Notes under the pieces: model-generated
Seen by the model: the letters and a program-made list of their open reading frames with translations, nothing else
Database searches by the model: none
Told to the model about the DNA's origin: nothing
Shown: positions 16,156-24,908 of the stretch, in pieces
Layout of the letters: each line of letters starts with the position of its first letter
Position numbering within the stretch: position 1 is the first letter of the stretch
NCBI RefSeq assembly: GCF_014192225.1
Contig: NZ_JACHXS010000005.1
Coordinates: forward strand, 248,001-312,000
DNA length: 64,000 nt
Reading direction: 5' to 3'
DNA from: Pseudoduganella umbonata
Lineage (GTDB): Bacteria; Pseudomonadota; Gammaproteobacteria; Burkholderiales; Burkholderiaceae_D
Position numbers and translations under genes: made by a program

Positions 16156-17767
16156 GGCGGTTTCCTTCCTGGTTCGTGGCAGCGGGTTGCGCGGCTGTGG
16201 AAAAGTCGCCACTCATCCACACCCCGATCTGGTTGACGGTGGCGTCTTCGACGGCGACGGCGCGCGACAGGCGCCCCTTGGCCAGCACGGCGATGCGGTC
16301 GCACATCATGAACAGCTCGTCGAGCTCCTCGGAGATCACCAGCACGGCCACGCCCTGGTCGCGCAGGTCGATGATGGCCTGGCGGATCAGCATCGCCGCG
16401 CCGATGTCGACGCCCCAGGTGGGCTGCGCCAGCACCATCACCTTCGGCGCCAGCGCGATTTCACGGCCGACGATGAATTTCTGCAGGTTGCCGCCGGAAA
16501 GGCTGGAGGCCGCCGATCCCGAACCGCCGCACTTCACCTTGAAACGGCCGATGACGCTGTCGGCAAAGCCGCGGATCGCGCCGCGGCGGATCAGGCCTCC
16601 CAACAAACCGTTGCGCAGCATGCCGGCGCCGTCGGCCAGGTATCCCGTCAGCAGCGCGTTGTCGGCCAGCGACATGGCGGGTACGGCGCCGCGCCCCAGC
16701 CGCTCTTCCGGCACGAAGCCGAGGCCGAGCCGGCGGCGCGCGGCCGCGTTCAGCCGCCCCGCTTCCACGCCGAACAGGCGGATGCCTTTTGCCTGGCGCA
16801 GCGGCACCTCGCCGGAAATCGCCTTCATCAATTCCTGCTGGCCGTTACCGGACACGCCCGCCAGCCCGACGATCTCGCCGGCATGGATATCGAGCGTGAT
16901 GTCGTGCAGGTCGGTGCCGAACGGATCCGGGCTGGGCAAGGACAGCTTGTCCAGCGCCAGCCGCACTTCCCCCGGTTCGCGCGGTGCCAGCGTGCAGGTC
17001 GGCAGGTCGCCGCCGATCATCAGTTCGGCCAGTTCGTGCGCGGTCTGCGTCTTTGGCGTGGCGGTGCCGGAAACGCGGCCGGCACGCAGCACGGTCGCCT
17101 TGTCGCACAGCGCCTGGATCTCGTCGAGCTTGTGGCTGATATAGAGAATGCTGACGCCCTCCGCCGCCAGCTGGCGCAGCGACACGAACAGCTTCTGCAC
17201 CGCATCCGGCGTCAGCACCGACGTCGGTTCGTCCATGATCAGCAGGCGCGGCGACTGCAGCAGGCAGCGCACGATTTCCACGCGCTGGCGTTCGCCGACG
17301 GACATGCTGTGCACGCGGCGCTCCGGATCGAGCGGCAGGCCATAGCGGGCCGATACTTCGCGGATTTGCGGCGCCAGCCTGGCCGGCGAGGTCTTGCCGT
17401 CCAGCGCCAGCGCGATGTTCTCGGCCACGGTCAGCGTTTCGAACAGCGCGAAGTGCTGGAATACCATGCCGATGCCGAGCCGGCGCGCGGCGGCCGGCGA
17501 CGGGATCGTGACCTGTTTGCCTTCCCACAGGATCTCGCCCGCATCGGGCCGCGTCACGCCATAGATCATCTTCATCAGCGTGCTCTTGCCGGCACCGTTC
17601 TCGCCCAGCACCGCGTGGATTTCGCCCGGCATCACCGTCAGGTCCACGCTGTCGTTGGCGACGACGGAAGGATAGATCTTGGAAATTCCCAGCAGCCGCA
17701 GCCGCGGTTCGGCTTTTTGCCGCCCGGGCGGCGTGGCCCTTGGCTGGCTGATCTCAGGTTCGCTCAT
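16142..17767 (-). CDS. Nucleoside ABC transporter ATP-binding protein, double domain
   Basis: A 541-residue tandem ATPase. The ATG at 17767 has GGAG six bases upstream. Domain 1 has Walker A GENGAGKSTLMK, signature SVGERQRVEI and Walker B RLLIMDEPT. Domain 2 has the degenerate Walker A GVSGNGQQELMK and signature LSGGNLQKFIVGRE with AQPTWGVD, typical of RbsA/YufO-like proteins in which the second site is catalytically altered. It is the first gene of a leftward operon with the two permeases and is divergent from the GntR regulator, with an operator between them. Confidence 0.93.
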   Translation of the reverse strand: MSEPEISQPRATPPGRQKAEPRLRLLGISKIYPSVVANDSVDLTVMPGEIHAVLGENGAGKSTLMKMIYGVTRPDAGEILWEGKQVTIPSPAAARRLGIGMVFQHFALFETLTVAENIALALDGKTSPARLAPQIREVSARYGLPLDPERRVHSMSVGERQRVEIVRCLLQSPRLLIMDEPTSVLTPDAVQKLFVSLRQLAAEGVSILYISHKLDEIQALCDKATVLRAGRVSGTATPKTQTAHELAELMIGGDLPTCTLAPREPGEVRLALDKLSLPSPDPFGTDLHDITLDIHAGEIVGLAGVSGNGQQELMKAISGEVPLRQAKGIRLFGVEAGRLNAAARRRLGLGFVPEERLGRGAVPAMSLADNALLTGYLADGAGMLRNGLLGGLIRRGAIRGFADSVIGRFKVKCGGSGSAASSLSGGNLQKFIVGREIALAPKVMVLAQPTWGVDIGAAMLIRQAIIDLRDQGVAVLVISEELDELFMMCDRIAVLAKGRLSRAVAVEDATVNQIGVWMSGDFSTAAQPAATNQEGNRHVPA

Positions 17768-17874
17768 CTGCGGCTCCATCAGGGGTAACGGCAAATCCTG
17801 TGCAAGTTGCATGCCATCATTTCCACTGGCAGGAAAAGCAGAGCCGGCCGTCACGGAACACTGGACGCGCCAAC

Positions 17875-17884
17875 TTGTATACAA
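17875..17884. promoter_or_regulatory. GntR-type operator, site 1
   Basis: Perfect palindrome TTGTATACAA between the divergent ATPase and regulator genes. The same ten bases recur before the Tsx-like gene, which makes this the probable binding site of the neighbouring GntR protein. Confidence 0.75.
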
Positions 17885-18032
17885 ACTGCACCATGAAATG
17901 TGCACTATTGCGCCAATACCGTGCGTCCGCGACAGCATCGCATCGCCACTGCCGTGCACGGTTCCTGCTTTGCCATTACGATCGCGTGCGGATCGATCCC
18001 GCCCGATCCCGAACCGAAAGCGGAGACTGTCA

Positions 18033-18893
18033 ATGACGAAGCACACCCCAGCGGAGCGCCCACCAGGCCGCCGCGCTCGTACCGCCAAACCGGCCGCCAA
18101 CCCGGCGGCCGCCAATGAAGCAACCATCGAAAGCGCCATCGATGCCGCAGACACGCCCGCCGACAAGGCAGTAGGCAATACAGCAGTCAAGACAGCAGCC
18201 AAGACGGCGGCCGGCAAGCGCGGCGCCGCCGCCGTCGACCTGCGCATCTATAGCGCGGTCGTGAACGCGGTAATGAGCCACAAGCTGCCGCCCGGTACGC
18301 GGCTGGGCGAGGCCGAGTTCTGCGAACTGTATGAAGTGAGCCGCACCACGGTGCGCAAGGCGCTGCAGCGGCTGGCGCACGACCATATCGTGGTGCTGCG
18401 GCCGAACCGCGGCGCGGTGGTGGCATCGCCGTCGCCACAGGAAGCGCGCGACGTGTTTACGGCGCGCCGCGCCATCGAGCGGGCCATCGTGCCGCTGGTG
18501 ATCCGCCACGTCACGCCCGCCTCGCTCGGCCGCATCCGCGCCGCGCTGGATGCCGAGGAAGCAGCGCGCCGCAGCGGCGACCGTGCGGCATGGATCCGCC
18601 TGGGCGGCGAGTTCCACCTGTTGCTGGCCGAGCTGGCCGGCAACGCGGTGCTGCAGCGCTTCATGGTGGAACTGGTATCGCGCTCGTCGCTGATCATTGC
18701 CGTCTACGAGAACCCGGGCGTACCGATGTGCGGCAACCACGAACACCACGACCTGCTGGCGCTGATCGAGCAAGGCGACGAGCATGGCGCCACCGCGATG
18801 ATCGAGCATCACTTGCAGGAAATCGAGGCGCGCCTGCATTTGGGCACACCGGAACGCAAATTAAGCCTGGCCGAAGCACTGGCCGGGTGCTGA
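18033..18893 (+). CDS. GntR/FadR-family regulator of the purine uptake locus
   Basis: A 286-residue transcription factor. ATG at 18033 with GGAG eight bases before. Residues about 70-135 are a GntR winged helix (LPPGTRLGEAEFCELYEVSRTTVRKALQRLAHD), and the C-terminal two thirds is an FCD ligand domain, with metal-binding-type residues in EFHLLLAELAGN and NHEHHDLLALIEQGD. The first roughly 65 residues are an Ala/Thr/Lys-rich low-complexity extension (AVKTAAKTAAGKRG), unusual for the family. The gene stands between the transporter operon and the tsx-bmp-deaminase operon, each preceded by TTGTATACAA, so it probably represses both until a purine ligand binds. Confidence 0.88.
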   Translation: MTKHTPAERPPGRRARTAKPAANPAAANEATIESAIDAADTPADKAVGNTAVKTAAKTAAGKRGAAAVDLRIYSAVVNAVMSHKLPPGTRLGEAEFCELYEVSRTTVRKALQRLAHDHIVVLRPNRGAVVASPSPQEARDVFTARRAIERAIVPLVIRHVTPASLGRIRAALDAEEAARRSGDRAAWIRLGGEFHLLLAELAGNAVLQRFMVELVSRSSLIIAVYENPGVPMCGNHEHHDLLALIEQGDEHGATAMIEHHLQEIEARLHLGTPERKLSLAEALAGC

Positions 18894-18897
18894 AAAA

Positions 18898-18932
18898 TTG
18901 TATACAAAACGCTCCAAAATTGTGTGCATAAT
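18898..18932. promoter_or_regulatory. GntR-type operators, site 2 and degenerate copy
   Basis: TTGTATACAA at 18898-18907 repeats site 1 exactly, and TTGTGTGCATAA at 18920-18931 is a looser version 22 bases on, two helical turns away. They lie right after the regulator gene and upstream of the Tsx-like operon. Confidence 0.7.
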
Positions 18933-19115
18933 GCACCGGCAATGCACATCGGCAGCGTTGGAGCGATCCGTCTTGGTGCGGCGTGACACAGCGACGGACA
19001 TTTCGTAGAGGAGACAGCGGGGTGGCCCGGTACTTGCTAAAGGTACTGTCGTGTTGCATGCAATCGATCGGCACATTGGATGCAATCCGTGACACAACAC
19101 TTACAAGGACCCCGC

Positions 19116-19964
19116 ATGAAACCCATTCGTCTTGCTGCTGCCTTCACCCTCGCCGCCACCTGCGCCTGCGCCGCCCAGGCCGCCGACTGGAGCGATACCT
19201 CGCTGAGCTACCGCTACGGCTCGAAATTCTCGGAACCGTTCAACGGCAAGGATATCGTCAAGCACGTGGTGAACTTCAGCCACGCCAGCGGCTACAAGTA
19301 CGGCAGCAATTTCTTCAGTGTCGATTACCTGGTGTCGGACGAGAACGACCCGTCCGCGGTCGGCGCCCGCTCGGGCGCCCATGAAGCCTATGCGCTGTAC
19401 CGCCATACCCTGGACCTGGGCAAGGTCACCGGCCGGAAGCTCGCCTTTGGCCCCGTGCGCGGCGTGGGCATCACGGCCGGCTTCGACATCAACAGCAAGA
19501 CGGACGCCGGCTACAACTCGAAGAAGCGCATGCTGGTCCTTGGCCCGACGGTGATGTTCGACGTGCCGGGCTTCCTGAACGTGAGCCTGGTGGCGTTGCA
19601 TGAATCCAACGCGCCGTACAACGGCTTCACGCAGACCGCCACCAACCGCTACCGCTACGACACGCACGCGGCGCTGTTCAGCTCCTGGAGCATTCCGGTG
19701 CCGAACGTGCCGCTGGAATTCGAGGGCTATGCGAACTACATCGGCGCCAAGGGCCTCAACGAGTTCGGCAGGCCGTCGGCGGTGGAGATCAACGTCGACA
19801 TGAAGCTGATGTACGACGTCAGTTCCCTGCTCGGCGCCAATCCGAAGACCTTCAAGGTCGGCGTGGCCTACCAGTACTGGAAGAACAAGTTCGGTAATCC
19901 GGAGGACACGGTGCGCGGCGCCACCGCACGGACCCCGATGGTGCGTGCCGAATACCACTTCTGA
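19116..19964 (+). CDS. Tsx-like nucleoside-specific outer-membrane channel
   Basis: A 282-residue beta-barrel protein. A signal peptide (about 1-23, ending AAQAAD) is followed by WSDTSLSYRYGSKFSEP, the characteristic start of the OmpK/Tsx nucleoside-channel family. Alternating barrel strands run to a terminal Phe (VRAEYHF), the BAM recognition signal. AAGGA precedes the ATG. It is the first gene of a rightward operon with the BMP binding protein 21 bases on. Its likely role is to bring nucleosides across the outer membrane for the ABC importer encoded to the left. Confidence 0.87.
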   Translation: MKPIRLAAAFTLAATCACAAQAADWSDTSLSYRYGSKFSEPFNGKDIVKHVVNFSHASGYKYGSNFFSVDYLVSDENDPSAVGARSGAHEAYALYRHTLDLGKVTGRKLAFGPVRGVGITAGFDINSKTDAGYNSKKRMLVLGPTVMFDVPGFLNVSLVALHESNAPYNGFTQTATNRYRYDTHAALFSSWSIPVPNVPLEFEGYANYIGAKGLNEFGRPSAVEINVDMKLMYDVSSLLGANPKTFKVGVAYQYWKNKFGNPEDTVRGATARTPMVRAEYHF

Positions 19965-19985
19965 CCAACCTGAAAGAGGAACATC

Positions 19986-21068
19986 ATGAATCGTCGCAAG
20001 CTGCTCGCCTTTGCATCCCTGTCCGCCGCGCTGGGCGCGGCCGCCATCGCACCGGCCCAGGCGCAGGAACCTCTGAAGGTGGGGTTCATCTATATCGGCC
20101 CGGTCGGCGATGCCGGCTGGACCTACGCGCATGAACAGGGCCGCCTGGAAATGGAGAAGGCCCTGGGCGGCAAGGTGAAGTCCACCTACGTCGAGAACGT
20201 GCCGGAAGGCGCGGACTCCGAGCGTGTGATCCGCAAGCTTGCGGCGGATGGCAACAAGCTCATTTTCACCACCTCGTTCGGCTACATGAACCCGACGGAA
20301 AAGGTGGCGAAGGCGTTTCCGAACGTGGTGTTCCAGCACGCCACCGGCTTCAAGACCACGAAGAACATGGGCGCCTACGAGGCACGCCTGTTCGAAGGCT
20401 CCTACCTGCAGGGCATCATCGCCGGCAAGATGACGAAGACCAATACCCTCGGCTTCGTGGGATCGTTCCCGGTGCCGGAAGTGATCCGCAACATCAACGC
20501 GTTCACGCTGGGCGCGCAAAGCGTGAACCCGAAGATCAAGACCCGGATCATCTGGGTCAACAGCTGGTATGACCCGGCCAAGGAACGCCAGGCGGCCGAA
20601 ACGCTGATCGCCCAGGGCGCCGACGTGCTGACGCAGAACACCGATTCCCCGGCCACGCTGCAGGCGGCCCAGGAAAAGGGCAAGTACGCATTCGGCTGGG
20701 ATTCGGACATGCAGCGCTTCGCACCGAAGGCGCACCTGACGGCCGCCACCAACCAGTGGGGCGGCTACTACACCGAGGTGGCGAAGGCCGTGCTGGCCGG
20801 AACATGGAAACCGGGCCACGTGCACGGCGGCCTGAAGGAAGGCATGGTGAAGATGTCGCCGCTGAACCCGGTGGTACCTGCCGACGCCGCGAAAATCTTC
20901 GACGCGAAGAAGGCGGCCTTCACGGCCGGCACGGCGGCACCGTTCACGGGACCGATCAAGGACCAGTCGGGCGCCGTCAAGGTGGCCGCCGGCGTGCAGA
21001 TGCCGTGGAAGGAACTGATGTCGATGAACTTCTACGTGCAGGGCGTGGAAGGGACGATTCCGAAGTAA
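19986..21068 (+). CDS. BMP-family nucleoside ABC transporter substrate-binding protein
   Basis: A 360-residue periplasmic binding protein. A signal peptide (MNRRKLLAFASLSAALGAAA, cleavage near AQAQE) has no lipobox, so the protein is soluble. PLKVGFIYIGPVGDAGWTYAHEQGR matches the Bmp/PnrA amino end, and QGADVLTQNTDSPATLQAA and FGWDSDMQRFAP are family segments of the ligand pocket. PnrA-like proteins bind purine nucleosides. A GAGGA site precedes the ATG. The cognate permease and ATPase genes lie 4-6 kb away on the other strand under what looks like the same operator. Confidence 0.92.
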   Translation: MNRRKLLAFASLSAALGAAAIAPAQAQEPLKVGFIYIGPVGDAGWTYAHEQGRLEMEKALGGKVKSTYVENVPEGADSERVIRKLAADGNKLIFTTSFGYMNPTEKVAKAFPNVVFQHATGFKTTKNMGAYEARLFEGSYLQGIIAGKMTKTNTLGFVGSFPVPEVIRNINAFTLGAQSVNPKIKTRIIWVNSWYDPAKERQAAETLIAQGADVLTQNTDSPATLQAAQEKGKYAFGWDSDMQRFAPKAHLTAATNQWGGYYTEVAKAVLAGTWKPGHVHGGLKEGMVKMSPLNPVVPADAAKIFDAKKAAFTAGTAAPFTGPIKDQSGAVKVAAGVQMPWKELMSMNFYVQGVEGTIPK

Positions 21069-21119
21069 TCACCCTGTTGCGGGGCGGGTTCGCCCGTCCC
21101 GCGTTTTTCGAGAGACCAT

Positions 21120-21605
21120 ATGACCGAAGCCACAACGCGCGACCACCAGTTCCTGACGGACGTGCTCGCGCTGGCCCAGCGCTCGCGCGACGAGGGCCAT
21201 CACCCGTTCGCCGCCATCATTGCCGATGCCGAAGGCAACGTCATCGCGCAGGCGATGAACGCATCGAGCAGCGACCGCACCGCGCACGCGGAAATGAACG
21301 CGCTGCGCATCGCCTCGTCGCAGCATGCGCCGGAAAAACTCGCCGGCGCCACGATGTACACGAACGCCGAACCGTGCGCGATGTGCGCCGGCGGCACTTA
21401 CTGGAGCGGCGTGGGGCGCGTGGTGTATGCGATGTCCGAAGCGACGCTGCTGTCGCTGACCGGCAGCGATCCGGAAAACCCGACGCTGTCGCTGCCGTGC
21501 CGCGAAGTATTCGCCGCCGGGCAGCGGCCCACCGAGGTCATCGGACCGCTGCGCGAAGAGGAAGCGAAGCTGTCGCACGCGGGATTCTGGCGCAAGGATC
21601 AGTAA
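21120..21605 (+). CDS. Nucleoside/purine deaminase (cytidine-deaminase fold)
   Basis: A 161-residue zinc deaminase. The catalytic motif is HAEMNAL (zinc His and proton-shuttling Glu), with PCAMCAGG supplying two zinc Cys; DEGHHPFAAIIADAEGNVIA is the substrate loop. Size and motifs fit the guanine deaminase/nucleoside deaminase group rather than TadA, which normally keeps a different PCxMC context. It lies 51 bases after the BMP gene in the purine locus, which supports action on imported purines. The exact substrate (guanine, adenosine or cytosine) cannot be read from sequence. Confidence 0.85.
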   Translation: MTEATTRDHQFLTDVLALAQRSRDEGHHPFAAIIADAEGNVIAQAMNASSSDRTAHAEMNALRIASSQHAPEKLAGATMYTNAEPCAMCAGGTYWSGVGRVVYAMSEATLLSLTGSDPENPTLSLPCREVFAAGQRPTEVIGPLREEEAKLSHAGFWRKDQ

Positions 21606-21631
21606 AACAAGCCAATAGCGGTGAAGGGCCA

Positions 21632-21681
21632 GGTGTCTGACACTATTTTCCGGTTTTCATCGGAAAATAGTGTCAGACACC
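21632..21681. repeat. Perfect 21-bp inverted repeat, hairpin (REP-like)
   Basis: Arms 21632-21652 and 21661-21681 are exact reverse complements beginning GGTGTCTGACAC, with an 8-base loop. It lies between the convergent deaminase and P450 genes. It may terminate transcription, and it resembles the other palindromic repeats of this window. Confidence 0.85.
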
Positions 21682-21699
21682 GGTTTTCCGCATCCCATG

Positions 21700-23103
21700 T
21701 CACGCCGCCCGCAGCCGCATCGCCAGCGGCGTGGGCCCCATCACGAAGCCCAGCACTTCCGCCGGCTCGATACGGTCGCGCGCCCGTACCTCGACGATGT
21801 CGAAGCGCCCCAGCAGCACGGCCATCGCCACCTTCAATTCCATCAGCGACAGGTAACGCCCCGGACACGTGCGCGGTCCGGCGCCGAACGGCAGCGCTAC
21901 CTGCCGGTTTCCCCCTCCTCCCGGCAGCCACCGTTCGGGATCGAAGCGCTGCGGCTCGGGAAATACGCCGGCGTCGACGCTGTCGTGGCGCAGCGCACAC
22001 CACAGCAGCGTACCTTTCGGCAGGTGCACGTTCATCACCGTGGTGTCGCGCAGCGCCTGCAGCGGCAGGAACGGCGCGGGCGGTTTCAGCCGCATCGCTT
22101 CGAGTGCGCAGGCCTCCAGGTAGTCGAGCGCGCCGATGCTTTCCACGGTCAGCGCAGGCGCATGCAGCCGGACTTCCCGCTGCGCGCGCGCCAGCGCTTC
22201 CGGGTTTTGCCACAACAGCCAGATCAGCCACGCCAGCGCGCTGGCCGTGGTGTCCTCGCCCGCCAGCAGCATCGTCGTGACATTGCCCGCGACGGCGCTT
22301 TCGTCCACGCCGCTGCCCGGCTGGTCGGCCGCGGCCAGCATGGCCTGCAGCATGTTGGCGGGCCGTTCGCGCAGCGTGGGATCGGCAGCCATCGCGGCGC
22401 GTGCCTCGGCGATGAAACCATCCGTGGCGTCGCGTACCGCCCGCACGCTGCGCTCCAGCCGGCGGTCCGCCGGCAGCTTGAACCAGCGCCAGTAGGCAAA
22501 GGGCAGCAGCGAACGGCGCGCGACACCGGCCATGACGGTTTCCACGTGCTCCTGGATCGCATCGCCGCCGCTGTCGAGCGTATTGATGTCGGCGCCGAAC
22601 GCCAGCCCGGCAACCACGTCCACCGTATAGCGTTTCAGGTCGCCGGACAGGTCGATTTCCCGTTCGCCGGCCGCCCTCCACCGGTGCTCCAGGCGCTGCG
22701 CCACCTGCGCCATGCGCTCGAAATAGGCCCTGATCGCGGTGGGCGAAAACGCGCTCATCACCATGCGGCGCTGGTTGCGCCAGGCATCGCCCTCGGCAAT
22801 GAAGACGCCCACCTGCCCGCCCAGTTCGGCCGACACCTCGGCGGTGATGACGGGGCGCCGGAAGCCGTCCGGCCGGTCGCGCAGCACGGCGGCAATGGCA
22901 TCGCTGTCGGCCAATACCACCGTTTCATATCGGCCAAGCCGCGCGCGGAATATCGGCCCATAGCGGCGGCACCACCGTTCCATCGCCAGGTGCACGGTGG
23001 ATGGTTTCATTTGCAGCGCATTGCCCAGCAGCGGCAGGCCGGGCGGCGCCGGCAGGTCGGCAATGGTGCGTGGGGCGGGTGCCTTCAGGGCGGCAGTGCT
23101 CAT
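21700..23103 (-). CDS. Cytochrome P450
   Basis: A 467-residue soluble P450. All family landmarks are present: I-helix oxygen-activation motif AGEDTT, K-helix ExxR in CALEAMRLKPP, the PERW segment FDPERWLPGG, and the haem-binding loop FGAGPRTCPGR with the axial thiolate Cys413. No membrane anchor or fused reductase is present. The frame extends upstream but MSTAALKAPAP at 23103 is the natural start, with a typical PPGLPLLGN proline hinge. The look is closer to CYP4/CYP102-type fatty-acid or xenobiotic hydroxylases than to secondary-metabolism P450s. No ferredoxin or reductase is adjacent, so electron partners must be encoded elsewhere. Confidence 0.92.
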   Translation of the reverse strand: MSTAALKAPAPRTIADLPAPPGLPLLGNALQMKPSTVHLAMERWCRRYGPIFRARLGRYETVVLADSDAIAAVLRDRPDGFRRPVITAEVSAELGGQVGVFIAEGDAWRNQRRMVMSAFSPTAIRAYFERMAQVAQRLEHRWRAAGEREIDLSGDLKRYTVDVVAGLAFGADINTLDSGGDAIQEHVETVMAGVARRSLLPFAYWRWFKLPADRRLERSVRAVRDATDGFIAEARAAMAADPTLRERPANMLQAMLAAADQPGSGVDESAVAGNVTTMLLAGEDTTASALAWLIWLLWQNPEALARAQREVRLHAPALTVESIGALDYLEACALEAMRLKPPAPFLPLQALRDTTVMNVHLPKGTLLWCALRHDSVDAGVFPEPQRFDPERWLPGGGGNRQVALPFGAGPRTCPGRYLSLMELKVAMAVLLGRFDIVEVRARDRIEPAEVLGFVMGPTPLAMRLRAA

Positions 23104-23219
23104 GCGGACTCCGTTTGACTCGATGTGGTGCCAGTGTGCCTCGCCGCACGGCAATTGTCTTGAACGTTTGCGACATGGGCAGGGCACCGGTCGGACGACA
23201 TGATCAGCAGGTGCCGCCC

Positions 23220-23882
23220 TCACCCCCAGGCAATCGGTTCCTTCCCCGCCGCCCTCAGGTACTCGTTCGCCTTTGAAAACGGCCTGCTGCCGAAGAACCC
23301 TTTGTGCGCCGAGAACGGCGAAGGGTGCGGCGACGTGATGACGAGGTGCTTCTTCGTGTCGATCAGCGCCTTCTTGGCGATCGCGTAACTGCCCCACAGG
23401 ATGAACACCAGCTGTTCGCGTTCCTCGGACAGCATGCGGATCGCCGTGTCCGTGAACGTCTCCCAGCCCTTGCCGGCATGCGAACCGGCGGCGCGGGCGC
23501 GCACGGTCAGCACGGCGTTCAGCAGGAACACGCCCTGCTCCGCCCAGTCGGACAGGTCGGTGCGGGTACGCCGCACACCCAGGTCGCTTTCCAGCTCCTG
23601 GAAAATGTTCTGCAGGCTGGGTTGCGGGCGGTTGCCATCGGGGACGGAAAAACAGAAGCCCATCGCGGCGCCGGGCGTGTGGTATGGATCCTGCCCGAGG
23701 ATCACGACCTTGACCTTGTCGAACGGCGTCAGGTCGAAGGCCCGGAAGATATCCTTGCCCGGCGGGCAGCAGTGGCCGGCTTGGTATTCGGCGCGCACGA
23801 AACCCGTGAGCTCGGTCCAGTAAGGTTTGTCGAACTCGGCGTGCAGGTGCTGCTTCCAGGAGGGTTCGATGCGTACGGTCAT
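23220..23882 (-). CDS. ung: Uracil-DNA glycosylase
   Basis: A 220-residue family 1 UDG, which removes uracil from DNA in base excision repair. The water-activating motif GQDPYH (63-68, catalytic Asp65) and the DNA-intercalating loop HPSPFSAHKGFFGSRPFS are intact, with LLNAVLTVR and FILWG as the other conserved segments. The ATG at 23882 gives the usual family length; 14 more in-frame residues are possible upstream. The gene lies 116 bases upstream of the P450 on the same strand with no sign of functional linkage. Confidence 0.96.
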   Translation of the reverse strand: MTVRIEPSWKQHLHAEFDKPYWTELTGFVRAEYQAGHCCPPGKDIFRAFDLTPFDKVKVVILGQDPYHTPGAAMGFCFSVPDGNRPQPSLQNIFQELESDLGVRRTRTDLSDWAEQGVFLLNAVLTVRARAAGSHAGKGWETFTDTAIRMLSEEREQLVFILWGSYAIAKKALIDTKKHLVITSPHPSPFSAHKGFFGSRPFSKANEYLRAAGKEPIAWG

Positions 23883-24076
23883 GGTCGGGTCCGTTGATGA
23901 AAACGGCGGCAAGTGCCGAGGCACCCAGTGAAGCGCCGCCGTCCGTACAGACAGTCATCGATGAGCCAGCGTCGCGCAGGTCGACCGCGGTGGATCGCAG
24001 CTCGGCTGTGTGCAGCGGAGCCCCGATTATACGGGCGCCTGTCGAAACGTCCAGGCGGCGCCCGAAGCGTGCGGCC

Positions 24077-24808
24077 TCAGGTTCCGGAACCGGGCTCGAT
24101 CGACTTCACGACCTTGCCCTGCTCGTCCAGCATCTGGATCTGCGCCTTGCCGTCGGCGCTGACCAGCAGCAGCATCCGGGTGCGGCCCCTGGCATCCTTC
24201 AACTGCAGGGACGAGCCTTTATCGCCGGTATTGCCGAGCCAGATGCGGTTCACGCTCAGGCGCCCCTCGTCCTTCAGCTTCTGCCAGTAGGCGCGCCGTT
24301 CGGCTTCGGGCAACTTGCGCGCATCCTCGCCGAAGCGCGTCACGTCCTCCATCGAGGTGACCTTATAATGCGGTACGTCATTGATGCCGAAGGCTGTCAT
24401 CTGGTGGCTGGCGCTATCGGTATTGATCAGCTGTAGTGCCTGGTCCTGGCGGAAGCGGTCGAACGTCAGCGACAGGCCGGACGACACCTTGCCGTCGGCA
24501 GCGATGCTGCCTTTCTGGATCAGGCCGCCGTTTTCCGTGCCCTCCTCGTTGATGAACAACATGCCGGCGAACGCGCGGCGGTCCGGGCGCTCGCGTTCCT
24601 TGCCCTGCTGGAAATCACCGGGAAACTGGGCCTTGTTGGAAATGACGATGCGCCGGGTGCCGTCCGGCTCGACGATATTGATGCGGCCCACGGTAATTTC
24701 ATCGAACGTTTCCTTGCGTTCGGTCTTGGCGCCCGTCAGCGCGGCTACGGCGGCCAGGGCGGCGGCCATGGCGGTGGCGCCGCTGAGGAAGGTACGGATC
24801 TGCGACAT
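24077..24808 (-). CDS. Conserved hypothetical membrane-anchored protein
   Basis: A 243-residue protein of unknown function. An N-terminal hydrophobic segment (about 8-26, FLSGATAMAAALAAVAALTG) is an anchor or signal. The rest is soluble and rich in short beta-like units (ITVGRINIVEPDGTRRIVIS, LLLVSADGKAQIQMLDEQG), giving a repeated GxxxIxMxDxxG feel. A strong AAAGGAGA ribosome site precedes the ATG. Its leader contains six 13-bp tandem repeats, and the gene before it encodes a membrane-bound XRE-type protein; the two may be co-transcribed. Confidence 0.7.
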   Translation of the reverse strand: MSQIRTFLSGATAMAAALAAVAALTGAKTERKETFDEITVGRINIVEPDGTRRIVISNKAQFPGDFQQGKERERPDRRAFAGMLFINEEGTENGGLIQKGSIAADGKVSSGLSLTFDRFRQDQALQLINTDSASHQMTAFGINDVPHYKVTSMEDVTRFGEDARKLPEAERRAYWQKLKDEGRLSVNRIWLGNTGDKGSSLQLKDARGRTRMLLLVSADGKAQIQMLDEQGKVVKSIEPGSGT

Positions 24809-24830
24809 GCGGGTCTCCTTTCTGGTTGAT

Positions 24831-24908
24831 TAATGAAGCTGCTTAATGAAGCTGCTTAATGAAGCTGCTTAATGAAGCTGCTTAGTGAAGCTGCTTAGTG
24901 AAGCTGAT
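24831..24908. repeat. Six tandem copies of a 13-bp repeat
   Basis: Units of TAATGAAGCTGCT: four identical, then two with TAGTGAA, the last ending GAT. The array sits between two leftward genes, touching the stop of the XRE gene and ending 22 bases before the start of the downstream hypothetical gene. It is too short in unit and lacks spacers, so it is not CRISPR. Confidence 0.95.

Noticed and set aside
24831..24908. CRISPR-like array
   Set aside because: Units are contiguous 13-mers without spacers and there are no cas genes.
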